Shown here: positions 11,114 through 20,525 of the stretch, piece by piece
How the letters are laid out: each line of letters starts with the position of its first letter
How positions within the stretch are numbered: position 1 is the stretch's first letter
Translations under genes and position numbers: made by a program
Assembly: GCF_000613245.1 (NCBI RefSeq)
Contig: NZ_HG964936.1
Location: 2,025,670 to 2,089,669, forward strand
From: Mycobacterium asiaticum DSM 44297
GTDB taxonomy: Bacteria; Actinomycetota; Actinomycetes; Mycobacteriales; Mycobacteriaceae
Length of the DNA stretch: 64,000 nucleotides
Direction of reading: 5' to 3'
Notes under the pieces: model-generated
Told to the model about the DNA's origin: nothing
Databases searched by the model: none
What the model saw: only the letters and a program-made list of their open reading frames with translations

Positions 11114-12097
11114 ATGCGGCGAGCCGACACTGTCGAGGAGCTCGCGGGAGCAATTCGGGAAGGCGACCGCGCAGCGTTGCCAAGGGCCATCACATTGCTG
11201 GAATCCACCCGCGCCGACCATCGGGAACGGGCCCAGCAGCTACTGCTGGCGCTGCTGCCCGACGCTGGCAACGCCCACCGGATCGGCATCACCGGGGTGC
11301 CCGGGGTGGGCAAATCCACCAGCATCGAGGCGCTTGGTATGCACCTCATCGACCATGGTCACAAGGTGGCGGTGCTGGCGGTGGACCCATCCTCAACGCG
11401 CACCGGTGGCTCGATCCTGGGTGATAAGACACGGATGGCGCGCCTGGCGACCCACCCCGACGCCTACATCCGTCCATCCCCGACGTCGGGCACTCTGGGC
11501 GGGGTAGCAAAGGCGACCAGGGAGACAGTTGTCTTATTGGAGGCGGCCGGTTTTGACGTCATCCTGATCGAGACGGTGGGTGTCGGGCAGTCCGAAGTGG
11601 CGGTGGCCAATATGGTCGACACCTTCGTTCTGCTGACCCTCGCGCGCACCGGGGATCAGTTGCAGGGCATCAAGAAAGGAGTCCTCGAGCTCGCCGACAT
11701 CGTGGTGGTCAACAAGGCCGACGGCGCGCATCTCAAGGACGCCCGGATGGCCGCCCGCGAACTCTCCGGGGCGATCAGGCTGATCTACCCGCGCGAAACG
11801 CTATGGCGACCACCCGTTTTGACGATGAGCGCTATCGAGGGCACGGGCCTGCCGGAATTGTGGGAGACCATCGAGAAGCACCGCAAAGTGCTCACCGAAG
11901 CCGGGCGGTTCGAAGCCCGCCGGCGCGATCAGCAGGTGGACTGGACCTGGCAGATGGTCCGCGACGCGGTGCTGGACCGAGTGGTGTCCAACCCGGAGGT
12001 GCGCCGAATCCGCAAGGATTTGGAGCGTCAGGTCCGGGACGGGGAGCTGACCGCGGCCCTAGCCGCCCAGCAAATACTTGAGATCGCAACTTCCTAA
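11114..12097 (+). CDS. meaB: methylmalonyl-CoA mutase-associated G-protein chaperone
   Basis: 327 residues from ATG 11114. It has a G3E-type P-loop GTPase domain: Walker A GVPGVGKST (about 61-69), VDPSSTRTGGSILGD with the switch I region, ETVGVGQSE (Walker B and switch) and the NKADG base-recognition motif. A helical N-terminal arm and a C-terminal dimerisation segment complete the usual length. MeaB gates cofactor loading and protects or reactivates MutAB; the family was formerly annotated ArgK or LAO/AO transport ATPase. Genomic linkage to mutAB supports the assignment despite the intervening membrane gene. Confidence 0.96.
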   Translation: MRRADTVEELAGAIREGDRAALPRAITLLESTRADHRERAQQLLLALLPDAGNAHRIGITGVPGVGKSTSIEALGMHLIDHGHKVAVLAVDPSSTRTGGSILGDKTRMARLATHPDAYIRPSPTSGTLGGVAKATRETVVLLEAAGFDVILIETVGVGQSEVAVANMVDTFVLLTLARTGDQLQGIKKGVLELADIVVVNKADGAHLKDARMAARELSGAIRLIYPRETLWRPPVLTMSAIEGTGLPELWETIEKHRKVLTEAGRFEARRRDQQVDWTWQMVRDAVLDRVVSNPEVRRIRKDLERQVRDGELTAALAAQQILEIATS

Positions 12098-12148
12098 CGG
12101 TTAGGTAACTTAATCTTGGTTTGCCGGTGGCCGCCCAAAACGGCCAAG

Positions 12149-12154
12149 TAAATT
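12149..12154 (+). promoter_or_regulatory. candidate -10 box for lipL (leaderless)
   Basis: TAAATT fits TANNNT and is seven bases before GTG 12162. No Shine-Dalgarno is present, so a leaderless transcript is likely. A GGCCG/CGGCC short inverted repeat lies just upstream (about 12129-12145). Confidence 0.4.
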
Positions 12155-12161
12155 TGACGCC

Positions 12162-13454
12162 GTGACGGTAGACATCGGAGTCGATCGCCGCGCTGTCCAA
12201 TCTCACCATGCCCCTGACGCAGGGCATGGTGTGTTCGGCGCCGCGGACTCCCACTTCGCATGCGTTGTACGTGCTTTCTCGACCATGTTCCCCGGTAGCC
12301 GCCTTGGCGGCGGGGCGTTGGCGGTGTATCTCGACGGACAACCCGTCGTCGACGTCTGGAAGGGCTGGGCGGATCGGGAGGGACGCATCCCGTGGTCGGC
12401 CGATCACGCGCCGATGGTGTTCTCGGCGACCAAGGGGATGGCCGCCACGGTCATCCACCGCCTGGCCGACCGCGGCCTGATCGACTACGACGCGCCGGTT
12501 GCCGAGTACTGGCACTCGTTCGCCGCCAACGGCAAGGCGAAGATGACCGTGCGCGAGGTCATGAAGCACACCGCCGGTCTATCGGGTCTGCGCGGGGCCA
12601 CCCAGGAAGAACTACTCGATCATGTGCTGATGGAGGAGCGGCTGGCGGCGGCGTCGCCGGGACGGCTGCTGGGTAAGCCGGCCTATCACGCGCTGACGTT
12701 CGGCTGGCTGATGTCGGGGCTGGCCCGGTCCGTGACCGGCAAGGACATGCGGGTGCTTTTCCGGGAGGAACTGGCCGAACCGCTGGGTACCGACGGCATC
12801 CACTTGGGCCGTCCGCCGGCCGATTCGCCCACCCGGGCAGCCGAGATCATCATGCCCCAGGACCTGGCGGCCAACCCGATCCTGACCGGGGCGGTGCAGA
12901 AGGTGGCCAACTACTTCTCCGGCGGCTACCGATCGATGTACTTCCCCGGCGTGATCGCGGCCGTGCAGGGCAACATGGCCATGCTCGACGCCGAAATTCC
13001 CGCGGCCAACGGAGTCGTGACGGCCCGCGGGCTGGCCAGGATGTACGGCGCGATCGCCAACGGCGGCGAGGTCGATGGCACCCGGTTCCTGTCCCGGCGC
13101 CTGGTGGCCGGTCTGACCGGTGAGCGGATCATCCAGCGGGACCGAAACATATTCGTGCCGATGGCCTTCCACCTTGGCTACCACGCGCTGCCCCTGAAGA
13201 ACGTGATGCCGGGATTCGGTCACGTCGGGCTGGGCGGATCGGTGGGATGGAACGACCCCGAAACCGGGTTGGCGTTCGCCGTGGTGCACAACCGGTTGCT
13301 GACCCCGTTGGTGCTGACCGACCACGCCGCGTTCGTCGGCCTCTACAAGTTGATCCGCGACGCGGCAGCAAAGGCACGCAAGCGGGGCTACCGCCCGGTG
13401 CACGGGCTGGGGGCGCCGTACGTCGACTCGGGAGATGTTGCTGCGGAAGCTTAG
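12162..13454 (+). CDS. lipL: serine beta-lactamase-fold esterase/lipase
   Basis: 430 residues from GTG 12162. The fold is that of class C beta-lactamases and carboxylesterase family VIII. The nucleophile motif SxxK is S88-A-T-K91 in VFSATKGM, with a downstream tyrosine region (KPAYHALTFGWLM) and a C-terminal GHVGLGGS block equivalent to the KTG/HxG motif. Position after meaB and before dodecin matches Rv1497. Members hydrolyse short- to medium-chain esters; the physiological lipid substrate is not evident here. The stop overlaps the convergent dodecin stop by three bases. Confidence 0.92.
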   Translation: MTVDIGVDRRAVQSHHAPDAGHGVFGAADSHFACVVRAFSTMFPGSRLGGGALAVYLDGQPVVDVWKGWADREGRIPWSADHAPMVFSATKGMAATVIHRLADRGLIDYDAPVAEYWHSFAANGKAKMTVREVMKHTAGLSGLRGATQEELLDHVLMEERLAAASPGRLLGKPAYHALTFGWLMSGLARSVTGKDMRVLFREELAEPLGTDGIHLGRPPADSPTRAAEIIMPQDLAANPILTGAVQKVANYFSGGYRSMYFPGVIAAVQGNMAMLDAEIPAANGVVTARGLARMYGAIANGGEVDGTRFLSRRLVAGLTGERIIQRDRNIFVPMAFHLGYHALPLKNVMPGFGHVGLGGSVGWNDPETGLAFAVVHNRLLTPLVLTDHAAFVGLYKLIRDAAAKARKRGYRPVHGLGAPYVDSGDVAAEA

Positions 13455-13669
13455 CCTTCCGAATCTTCCAGGCGGAAGCCGACTTTCATGGTCACCTGGT
13501 AGTGCGCGACATTGCCGTCTACCAGGTGGCCACGAACGGACTGCACCTCGAACCAGTCGAGGTTGCGCATCGTGTCAGAGGCGCGCGCCAGGCCGCTCTT
13601 GATGGCGGCGTCGACCCCGTCGGGTGAAGTGCCGACGATCTCGATCACGCGGTAGGTGTGGTTGCTCAT
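13451..13669 (-). CDS. dodecin (flavin/CoA-binding dodecamer)
   Basis: 72 residues from ATG 13669 with AGAGGACGAG upstream. The sequence carries the whole dodecin fold: TYRVIEIVGTSPDGVDAAI with the first strand and helix, NLDWFEVQSVRGHL with the flavin-stacking tryptophan, and YQVTMKVGFRLE at the end. Dodecins store FMN and CoA in a hollow dodecamer and buffer free flavin. It corresponds to Rv1498A. The upstream dehydratase gene ends only 22 bases away on the same strand, so the two may be co-transcribed. Confidence 0.95.
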   Translation of the reverse strand: MSNHTYRVIEIVGTSPDGVDAAIKSGLARASDTMRNLDWFEVQSVRGHLVDGNVAHYQVTMKVGFRLEDSEG

Positions 13670-13691
13670 CTCGTCCTCTTCTGTCGCTTGT

Positions 13692-14708
13692 TCAACGCAG
13701 GCCTTCGAAAGCCCCGATCTGCTCGCGGGTCACCTCGAGCGGGTCGGCACCCTCGTGCACTCGCCGTTCCCATTCGATGGTCCACCTGACGGCATCGCGG
13801 AAGCCCAGCCGATTGCGCCAACCGAGTTCCCGCTGCGCCTTGCCGGCGTCAAGGGCCAGCAGATTGGCCTCGTGCGGGTGGTCACCGGGCTGGTTCTCCC
13901 AGTGGGCGCCACCACCCCAAAGCTCGGCGGCCAAAGAGGCGACTTGGCCGACCTCGACGAAGCTGTCCCGGCCAGGGCCGATGTTCCACTGGCCCAGCCC
14001 GGACCCGGCCAGCAGCGCGTCGGCAATCGTGAGGTAGCCGTTGAGGCAGTCAAGTACGTGCTGCCAGGGACGCACAGCACGCGGAAACCGCAGTAGTGGT
14101 GCTCGGCCCGACGAGTAGGCGCGCACCAGGTCGGGCATCAGGCGCTCGGGGCTGACGTCGCCGCCGCCGATCACATTTCCGCCGCGGGCGATCGCGGTGG
14201 GGCAGCCGGGATAGCTGCGGACCCAGGATTGGGTGAGCAGGTCGGCCATCGCCTTGGACGCGCTGTAGGGGTCATCGCCGCCGAGAGGGTCGGTTTCGAC
14301 GTAACCGGCTTCCTGGTCGACGTTGCGGTAAACCTTGTCGGTGGTGATGACGACGTGCGCCCGCACCGACGGGGTGGCGCCTACGGCGTCCAGCACATTG
14401 AGGGTGCCCATGGCGTTGGTCTCGTAGGTGTAGCGCGGTTCGCGGTAGGACTCGCGGACCTGCGACTGGGCTGCCATGTGGATCACGACGTCGGGCGTGG
14501 TGTCCTGGATCGCTGCTTTTGTCGCGTCGGCGTCGCGGATGTCGACGCGATGATCGGTTGCCAGCAGCTCGGTGAGGTGGGCCCGTTCGTAAAGGCTGCC
14601 TCCAGCGGGGTTGAGGGCCAGGCCCGATACCTGGTGGCCGCGGCTGAGCAGGAGAAAGACGAGCCAGGGGCCTTTGAAGCCGGTGTGGCCGGTGATCAGG
14701 TAGTGCAT
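13692..14708 (-). CDS. CDP-glucose 4,6-dehydratase-like NAD-dependent sugar dehydratase
   Basis: 338 residues, extended short-chain dehydrogenase/reductase. The Rossmann motif is ITGHTGFKGPWL at the N-terminus, the form typical of RfbG CDP-glucose 4,6-dehydratases (GHTGFKG). The active site is TTDKVY with DPYSASK (YxxxK). Length fits the family. The product would be a CDP-4-keto-6-deoxyhexose, a precursor of unusual deoxysugars. No CDP-glucose pyrophosphorylase or downstream 3-dehydratase is seen in the window, so either partners lie elsewhere or the enzyme has another nucleotide sugar substrate. ATG 14708 is used. It is placed at the left border of the glycan-gene region. Confidence 0.82.
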   Translation of the reverse strand: MHYLITGHTGFKGPWLVFLLLSRGHQVSGLALNPAGGSLYERAHLTELLATDHRVDIRDADATKAAIQDTTPDVVIHMAAQSQVRESYREPRYTYETNAMGTLNVLDAVGATPSVRAHVVITTDKVYRNVDQEAGYVETDPLGGDDPYSASKAMADLLTQSWVRSYPGCPTAIARGGNVIGGGDVSPERLMPDLVRAYSSGRAPLLRFPRAVRPWQHVLDCLNGYLTIADALLAGSGLGQWNIGPGRDSFVEVGQVASLAAELWGGGAHWENQPGDHPHEANLLALDAGKAQRELGWRNRLGFRDAVRWTIEWERRVHEGADPLEVTREQIGAFEGLR

Positions 14709-14881
14709 GGTTGCCTATTGTCCTGCAGAGGGATTTGGTGCTTATACCTGTGATCACCGGCCCCATACAGCTTCGATAAGTAATTCGTGTCACCTATGTG
14801 CTTCCGGGCGGAGCCACGCGCATTCCAGCGAATCGATGTCGTTCTGCGGCAATCCCGAGAGTGATTAAGAAGTCCCAGCTT

Positions 14882-15376
14882 TCACGCCGGGACTTCATTA
14901 GCCACCACGCGGTTAGGTTCATGCCTGTCGGCTGCCTGCTTGAAGAGCCATCGGTCGAGGATCAAGAAGCGGCCCACCCAAACAATGCCAAAGCCAAGGA
15001 CTTGCGCGAAGAGCACGGTCAACGCCCGAAGAAACGGTGTCTGACCCACCAGCTCGTGTTCGACGATGTATGTGAATGAAGTGGCCAGTCCGACACCCAA
15101 CATCACAGCTAACCAGAAGATCAACACTTGCTTGTGCAGTTCTCGTCCCGATCTAACTCGCCACACCAGATGTTTGTTCGCGAAGAAGTTTGGGACGGTA
15201 GCTAGGGACGCAGCCAACAGGGACGCAGCCACATAGTCGTTGAGCCAAGGGCCTAGAACTTGAAGCAGCCCTTGACCAATTGGTAGGAAAGCGACCGACA
15301 CGCATGCGTACCGGATTTTTCTTCGCGCCGCAACAGAGCCTGAACGTGCAACGAAGCCCGCCCGCGAGAGGTCCAT
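14882..15376 (-). CDS. GtrA-family membrane protein
   Basis: About 164 residues from ATG 15376; a TTG nine bases upstream is an alternative. Four hydrophobic helices carry the GtrA signature, with VSVAFLPIGQGLLQVL near TM1 and VPNFFANKHLVWRV in the loop after TM2, where family members have a conserved NFxxxRxxVF-like block. GtrA proteins flip or escort undecaprenyl/decaprenyl-linked monosaccharides in serotype-conversion and arabinan pathways. It is adjacent to a GT-C-like gene on the same strand. No GtrB-type GT2 with C-terminal membrane helices is obvious nearby. GC content is lower than the backbone. Confidence 0.82.
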   Translation of the reverse strand: MDLSRAGFVARSGSVAARRKIRYACVSVAFLPIGQGLLQVLGPWLNDYVAASLLAASLATVPNFFANKHLVWRVRSGRELHKQVLIFWLAVMLGVGLATSFTYIVEHELVGQTPFLRALTVLFAQVLGFGIVWVGRFLILDRWLFKQAADRHEPNRVVANEVPA

Positions 15377-15627
15377 GCGACACAAACCTACTTGGTCGGC
15401 GGCTAAGGCGGGCGAGAATCACTCAACTGGTCGAGACCACTATCCGAAGGTTCAACGACTGCCGTATCTACCTATTCAGCTAGCTGTATTGACCGGACGG
15501 GCCGCCTCCTCGGCGACATCTCTGTCCAGAGTTCGTTTGACTGCACTAGCAATTCCGTTGGGAAGGAAGCTGCCGTCGCAGACAACTTGACAACGCAACG
15601 ACAGCGGAACAGCACAGACGTGAACGC

Positions 15628-17031
15628 TCATGTCGTGGATGCAGAGGGAGGCCGCAGCGTGCCAACGGCTCCGACAACCCTTTCCGGGTGAACGCCTTCT
15701 GTCGAAGTGCGCCCCAGGTCATCTTGCCGCGAGCGGGCCAACGGTGAGCGCAGGAACACTACTGCGAGGACCACGAGGAGGAGTGCCCGCCCCCAGATCC
15801 CACAGGCTAGGACTTGTTCGGCCCACTTCAGATTAGGGTCGCCGATGAAATGGTAGTAGAGGGTTCGATACCAGCCGATAAAGACGGCGAGGTCGGCTAG
15901 TAAATATGTGACTATCCAACGGATTCGGATTCTTACGGTGACGAAGAATGGCAGCAGCCAAAGCACATACTGTGGGGAATGCACCTTATTGAATAACATG
16001 TAGGCGCAGAGCATCGCAGCGGCCGTCTGTACCCACGGAATGGCGCCTTGACGACGGCCGATGGCAATGCCTGCTACCACTGCGAGTGAAATGCCGACCA
16101 GAGTGCTCACCGTAGCAGCGGTGCCTAGCACGGACTGCGTCTTTGGGTCGTCAGGCCGCATTAGCGGTAAAAAGCCTTGAGACCAAAGCGATAAGGTGGT
16201 GCCGTCAATCGGCCTCTGTGCTTGGAATTGGAAAACCGACAGCCAGCCGGCTGAATTAATGATCAAAAACGGTAGGTTAGCGGCCAGCAAGACTGCAAGA
16301 GTGCCCCCGATTGCTCCGCCAGCGTTCCGCCAGCGTTCCGCTCGACTGTCCGCGCTAGGATTTAGCAATATCGCCAGGGCTAGGGGCACGATGAACAAGA
16401 GTGGGTAGAGCTTGAAAGCGCCGCCCACGCCGAACGCGACTCCGGCCGCAATCGCCCGGATAATCCTAGGCCACCGCAACGGGCCCTGTACCGCCACCAG
16501 CAGTCCAAGCGATGTCGCCGCGACCGGCAGAATATCCCAGTTGTAAAGCGCATAGAGGGCTAGCGGGGGGGAGGCTGCCCAGATCCATGCACGCCTACCC
16601 GCGAGTCGATATAGGCATAGGGTGGTCACGAGAACGACGGCCGCAAAGGAGAGGGCCGTGAGGACGAGAAATTCCTGCGTATCGGATGCGAACAGCGCCG
16701 TGGCCCAGGCCCATAGGCCGGTCAGGGTCGGATACTCGATAGCTCCGCCGTGAAGGGTAGGTGGATTGGATGTGTACCAGCTATGTATGTACGGGAACAC
16801 GTGGTTCGCCAGGTTATGACTCTCGAACAGCGATGCAGTGTCCGAAAAACAACCGGTGCGGGTCACGCGGATAGTCCATGGTAAAGGGGTGCCACTCGGC
16901 CCGTTTTGCGGTGTAGTGCACGAGAGTTTGTGAGCGAAGCTCACCGCTGAAAGGCCAAGTGCCACAAGGCACATGACGGTCCGCTCGGTACTGTTAGCCG
17001 GATCCCTCGCGATCTGTCGTGAGTCCTTCAT
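15628..17031 (-). CDS. GT87-like (DUF2029) polyprenol-sugar-dependent glycosyltransferase
   Basis: 467 residues from ATG 17031. A polytopic protein with about ten helices. The first large extracytoplasmic loop has charged residues and HVFPYIHSW, then GGAIEYPTLTGLW. AFKLYPLLFIVPLAL and the block FNKVHSPQYVLWLLPF are typical of actinobacterial GT-C mannosyltransferases of the DUF2029/GT87 group. Such enzymes use decaprenyl-phospho-sugars outside the membrane, which fits the GtrA gene downstream on the same strand. The acceptor is unknown. The soluble C-terminal tail is about 40 residues. The gene is less GC-rich than its pks neighbours. Confidence 0.78.
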   Translation of the reverse strand: MKDSRQIARDPANSTERTVMCLVALGLSAVSFAHKLSCTTPQNGPSGTPLPWTIRVTRTGCFSDTASLFESHNLANHVFPYIHSWYTSNPPTLHGGAIEYPTLTGLWAWATALFASDTQEFLVLTALSFAAVVLVTTLCLYRLAGRRAWIWAASPPLALYALYNWDILPVAATSLGLLVAVQGPLRWPRIIRAIAAGVAFGVGGAFKLYPLLFIVPLALAILLNPSADSRAERWRNAGGAIGGTLAVLLAANLPFLIINSAGWLSVFQFQAQRPIDGTTLSLWSQGFLPLMRPDDPKTQSVLGTAATVSTLVGISLAVVAGIAIGRRQGAIPWVQTAAAMLCAYMLFNKVHSPQYVLWLLPFFVTVRIRIRWIVTYLLADLAVFIGWYRTLYYHFIGDPNLKWAEQVLACGIWGRALLLVVLAVVFLRSPLARSRQDDLGRTSTEGVHPERVVGAVGTLRPPSASTT

Positions 17032-17264
17032 CGGTACCTCAGTTGTCCGTATTGTCGTGGTCTGCCAACATTAACGTGACCAAAGCTGCTGCGCGCGTAG
17101 CTGCGGAAACTCTCGAGGTGCAACCTCAGAGACGACCGAAATTCAATGAACCCCGGTGCGTTCGGCGGTCTGTCAGCTCAGATACCCTGTACACCCGCGG
17201 AGTAGCGCCGATGACTGGCCGACTCTACATGGCATAGCCTTTTGCTGACGATTATGGAGGCGCT

Positions 17265-18458
17265 TTGACTTCAATCGAGGTGCAGCAGAAGAGTCGGCTG
17301 AGTTTCCCACTTTTGGTAGCACTTGCGGTGGGGTTGCTGTTTATGCGTGGTGCTCAGCGGCTATCAAATCCAGCGCTCTTCGCTGAGGACGGTGCAGTAT
17401 TCCTAGCCGGGGCAAAAAATGACGGCTTATGGGCGTTCACTGAACAATACGCCGGCTATCTGCATTTGCTTCCGCGTATCATTGCGGCCGCGTTCTCGTC
17501 GTTTCCAATTGTTATGACCCCGGTACTCTACGCCGGGGCGGCGCTCGCGGTTCATGCGGCCTTGTTGACGCCTGCATTATCCGCACGATTGGAATGGCTC
17601 ATCCCAGGAAAAATGCGGCGGGCCACGCTATTTGTGCTACTGTGTCTGTTGCCGCCCCTACCAGAGGCATTGGCTAACATTGCAAATTTGATCTTCCTCG
17701 GTGGAATAACTTTGCTTTTGTTGATGCTGTCGGATGATCCACGAAGCTCCGCGGGCAGAATCTTCGAACTCTTTGCCGTGGTAGCTTTAGGTTTGAGTGG
17801 TCCACTATCAGTGATATTTGCGCCATGGTTTGCTTGGCGGTGGCGCCGGACGAAAACTGTTCACAGCGTCGTCGTATTTGTTGCGGTAGCGAGTACCGCC
17901 GTAATACAAGGATCGATCTTCGTGTTGTCGGATCGTCAGACTTCGGGTGGAGATATTGTCTACTTGCCGCAGGTTTGGGTCGAGCGTATCGGGGTCGCAT
18001 GGATTGCTGGCCATGTGGACCTCTTGCATTCGCCGATGAGACTTGGATTAACTGTACTGGCCACTGCGTGGTCGCTCGTAGTGGTTGCGGTCACTGTGAT
18101 GGTGTTAAAACGTACCGCTGTCGCACTGTGGCTTCTACACTTCGCACTGTTGGCCGCGCCGGTTTTGGCCTATGGGTACATGCCTCCACCGAGTGCGGAT
18201 CAGCGGCACTTCGTAGTACCGACCGCCATAATAGTTGTGATGCTTGTCGCCGTGCTCGGTGCGGACAAGCTAAAGATTGGCGCACTCGTGCTTCTCATCC
18301 TCGGTATAGGAGGAATGCTTTATGACTTTGCTGCGGCACCATACTCATACCGACCTAGCTTGACTAATTTTCAAGAATGCGTGGATCGAGGAGAGTCGAC
18401 TTGCAAACAATCGATTTACGATGACAGCGGTCACTGGCAGGTTGAATTACACCATTGA
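17265..18458 (+). CDS. polytopic membrane protein, possibly GT-C-type glycosyltransferase
   Basis: 397 residues from TTG 17265, with GGAGG at 17256-17260. About ten transmembrane helices. The early extracytoplasmic loop has the motif [13 protein letters not shown], with acidic residues placed where GT-C enzymes keep their catalytic Asp/Glu, followed by [12 protein letters not shown] do not recognise a named orthologue. Base composition is markedly AT-richer than the conserved backbone and codon use is relaxed, consistent with acquisition together with its neighbours. It converges with and slightly overlaps (12 bp) the GT2 gene. Confidence 0.72.
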   Translation: MTSIEVQQKSRLSFPLLVALAVGLLFMRGAQRLSNPALFAEDGAVFLAGAKNDGLWAFTEQYAGYLHLLPRIIAAAFSSFPIVMTPVLYAGAALAVHAALLTPALSARLEWLIPGKMRRATLFVLLCLLPPLPEALANIANLIFLGGITLLLLMLSDDPRSSAGRIFELFAVVALGLSGPLSVIFAPWFAWRWRRTKTVHSVVVFVAVASTAVIQGSIFVLSDRQTSGGDIVYLPQVWVERIGVAWIAGHVDLLHSPMRLGLTVLATAWSLVVVAVTVMVLKRTAVALWLLHFALLAAPVLAYGYMPPPSADQRHFVVPTAIIVVMLVAVLGADKLKIGALVLLILGIGGMLYDFAAAPYSYRPSLTNFQECVDRGESTCKQSIYDDSGHWQVELHH

Positions 18459-19379
18459 GATATGGAGCAGACGGCGAAACTGCCGTGCCTGTGTGAACTC
18501 ACGAACCGGCGCGCTCAATAGTTGCCTGAACCGCTGCCAACGATTGGGGCCAAAAAGGATCACCTCTGAAGCTAGCCTCACCCATGTCGGAAACCACCAA
18601 CCGCCGGCAATAAAGCGAACGGCAATAGTGGACTCGCTGTCGATGATCATCCACGTAAGCACGCGCAGCTGGTCGAGCCACCAGCTTCGCGTCGCGAGAA
18701 TCCCAGTTGTTGCTGTCGCCGATGTATGACTACGCACAGATAATTCCTGCGGGACAAAGCAGACGGCCGATCTAAGCATCAGGCGCAGCCAGAGGTCGAG
18801 ATCGACGAGTTGGTATATGTCCGAGCGGAATCCTCCGACCTCCTCCGCGAGCCGTTTCCGAAACATTACGCAGGTCGGCTCGCCAATCCAATTGGCTAAT
18901 CCTCGCCCCCGCAGCAGCATTGCCGCGACCAGCGATGGCCCGGGGTTGTGTTCCTCGAGCTTACGGAAGTGGTGGTGAAGCGTCCCATAACGCTGCTGCC
19001 ACTCGGCATTACCTCCAACGACCCGCCGAGGGGCGAACGCAAGTCCAACGTCCGGGTCTTCAAAGTATTGAGCGAGAGTGCGCAAAGCCCCGGGAAGCAA
19101 CCAATCGTCGCCGTGTACGAACTGAATACATGTTCCGCGTGCCAGCTCAAGGCATTTGTTGTGGTTTCCATTCAAGCCAAGCCGAGATTCGTTGCGAACA
19201 AGGCGGTCGCCGGCTCGAAGCAATGCGGCGGCTATGCCGACGCCGTCGTCAGACGAAGCGTCATCTACTACCAGGATTTCGAAGTCTACGCCGTCTTGAT
19301 CAATGACACTGCGTAGGCAGCGCGCAATTGTAGCATCGTTGTTGTACATCGGTATGCACACCGAGATGGATGGGCTCAT
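18447..19379 (-). CDS. family 2 glycosyltransferase
   Basis: About 310 residues from ATG 19379; a TTG at 19415 with GAAGG upstream would add 12 residues. GT-A fold: [20 protein letters not shown] at the N-terminus, [10 protein letters not shown] (nucleotide-binding DDxS), and the DXD-like metal motif [13 protein letters not shown]-terminal region has [11 protein letters not shown], matching the ED/DxxLWxR catalytic-base block. No transmembrane anchor is apparent. It likely adds a sugar to a lipid-linked or glycolipid acceptor in this glycan region. The donor is unknown. Confidence 0.85.
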   Translation of the reverse strand: MSPSISVCIPMYNNDATIARCLRSVIDQDGVDFEILVVDDASSDDGVGIAAALLRAGDRLVRNESRLGLNGNHNKCLELARGTCIQFVHGDDWLLPGALRTLAQYFEDPDVGLAFAPRRVVGGNAEWQQRYGTLHHHFRKLEEHNPGPSLVAAMLLRGRGLANWIGEPTCVMFRKRLAEEVGGFRSDIYQLVDLDLWLRLMLRSAVCFVPQELSVRSHTSATATTGILATRSWWLDQLRVLTWMIIDSESTIAVRFIAGGWWFPTWVRLASEVILFGPNRWQRFRQLLSAPVREFTQARQFRRLLHISMV

Positions 19380-19497
19380 CGGCCAGTGTTCGGCATTATC
19401 GATCCTATTGGTCAATCTAAAGCCTTCATCACTGCCCGCGAGCGACCGTTGGTAGCTAGGATCTTGTCGACTGTCACGTTAAGCAGGTGCCATCAAG

Positions 19498-20286
19498 TCA
19501 TCGGAAAACGCTGCGCGGAAGTTTGCGATAATCTTGTGCGCGATGGATCGCGGCTATAGAGTCGTAGAATTCGACTTTTTCGACGAGAGTCGTCGCGAGC
19601 GGTACGCGTATCTTCTTCTTTCGGTACGGATGATCTAGGCGGTAATCAATCTCTTTATTCACCTTCTGGTAGTGAGCGTGCATCGCATCGATGAGCCACT
19701 TGGTGAAATCCACAAATGACATCCGAGTGTCTCGATATTCCTTCCAGTAGTGAGCTGAAATATCTTCGACGATGTACACGCCCCCGGATGCCAAGCCGTG
19801 GGGAAATAGGAACCGAAAAGTGTTGACCACATGAGACGTCATATGGCTGCCGTCATCCAAAATGATGTCGAAGGGTCCAAACTCAGTGATTATGTCCTTG
19901 AGGAAGGTGGTGTCGTCCTGGCTCCCGACACGCACGTGAACCTCACGTGCCGGGTCATCGAACTGCCGTGTGGATGGATCAATATCCACACCAACGATTA
20001 TGGACGAAGGGTCTAGATAGCGTCGCCACATCTGCAGTGATCCGCCGCGCGCAACGCCGATCTCTAGCATCCGTACCGGTCGTGCTCGGAACGGGGACAC
20101 TACGGACTCGTAGACCGGCAGGTAGTGCAGCCACTTATGGATGTTTGCTGTGGTTGCAAAGATATCGGCCATCGGGCCGACTGGGGTTTGCTCATCAGAC
20201 TCGTTCCAAGTGACAGTGGTACCGAGGTCGTTACCGAGCGCCTTGAGCATGCGGCGCCGGTTCCGGAATCCGTAACGGCGCGTCAA
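19498..20286 (-). CDS. class I SAM methyltransferase, rhamnosyl O-methyltransferase/cephalosporin-hydroxylase-like
   Basis: 262 residues from TTG 20286, supported by a strong AAGGAGG five bases before it. The methyltransferase core starts at RPVRMLEIGVARGGSLQMW (SAM motif I), then IIVGVDIDPS (motif II acidic residue) and FDIILDDGSHMTSHV, where the DDGSH motif is the metal-binding site of this family. The overall pattern matches sugar O-methyltransferases such as those that methylate rhamnose in mycobacterial glycopeptidolipids and phenolic glycolipids, and the macrolide MycE type. It is divergent from the RgpF-like gene. Probable role: O-methylation of a headgroup sugar. Confidence 0.8.
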   Translation of the reverse strand: MTRRYGFRNRRRMLKALGNDLGTTVTWNESDEQTPVGPMADIFATTANIHKWLHYLPVYESVVSPFRARPVRMLEIGVARGGSLQMWRRYLDPSSIIVGVDIDPSTRQFDDPAREVHVRVGSQDDTTFLKDIITEFGPFDIILDDGSHMTSHVVNTFRFLFPHGLASGGVYIVEDISAHYWKEYRDTRMSFVDFTKWLIDAMHAHYQKVNKEIDYRLDHPYRKKKIRVPLATTLVEKVEFYDSIAAIHRAQDYRKLPRSVFR

Positions 20287-20525
20287 GAATGCCTCCTTGT
20301 CCGGTGTTAGAAAGCTATCGTCAATCCGCGACTACCTTACGCTATGCCAGGCAAGAGGGATCGAAAAGGCGTACGTTGAGCCAAGTTTCGCGACTGACCG
20401 AGACACAAGGACCGGTTTCGTGCTTGAGCATGGGTGCAATCGTTGCGGCGCGCGTAGCATGACGAGATCATGTCTCCGCACCTAGATGGGATCCGACCCG
20501 CAGCTGTCAGGCGGATCAAACGTGC

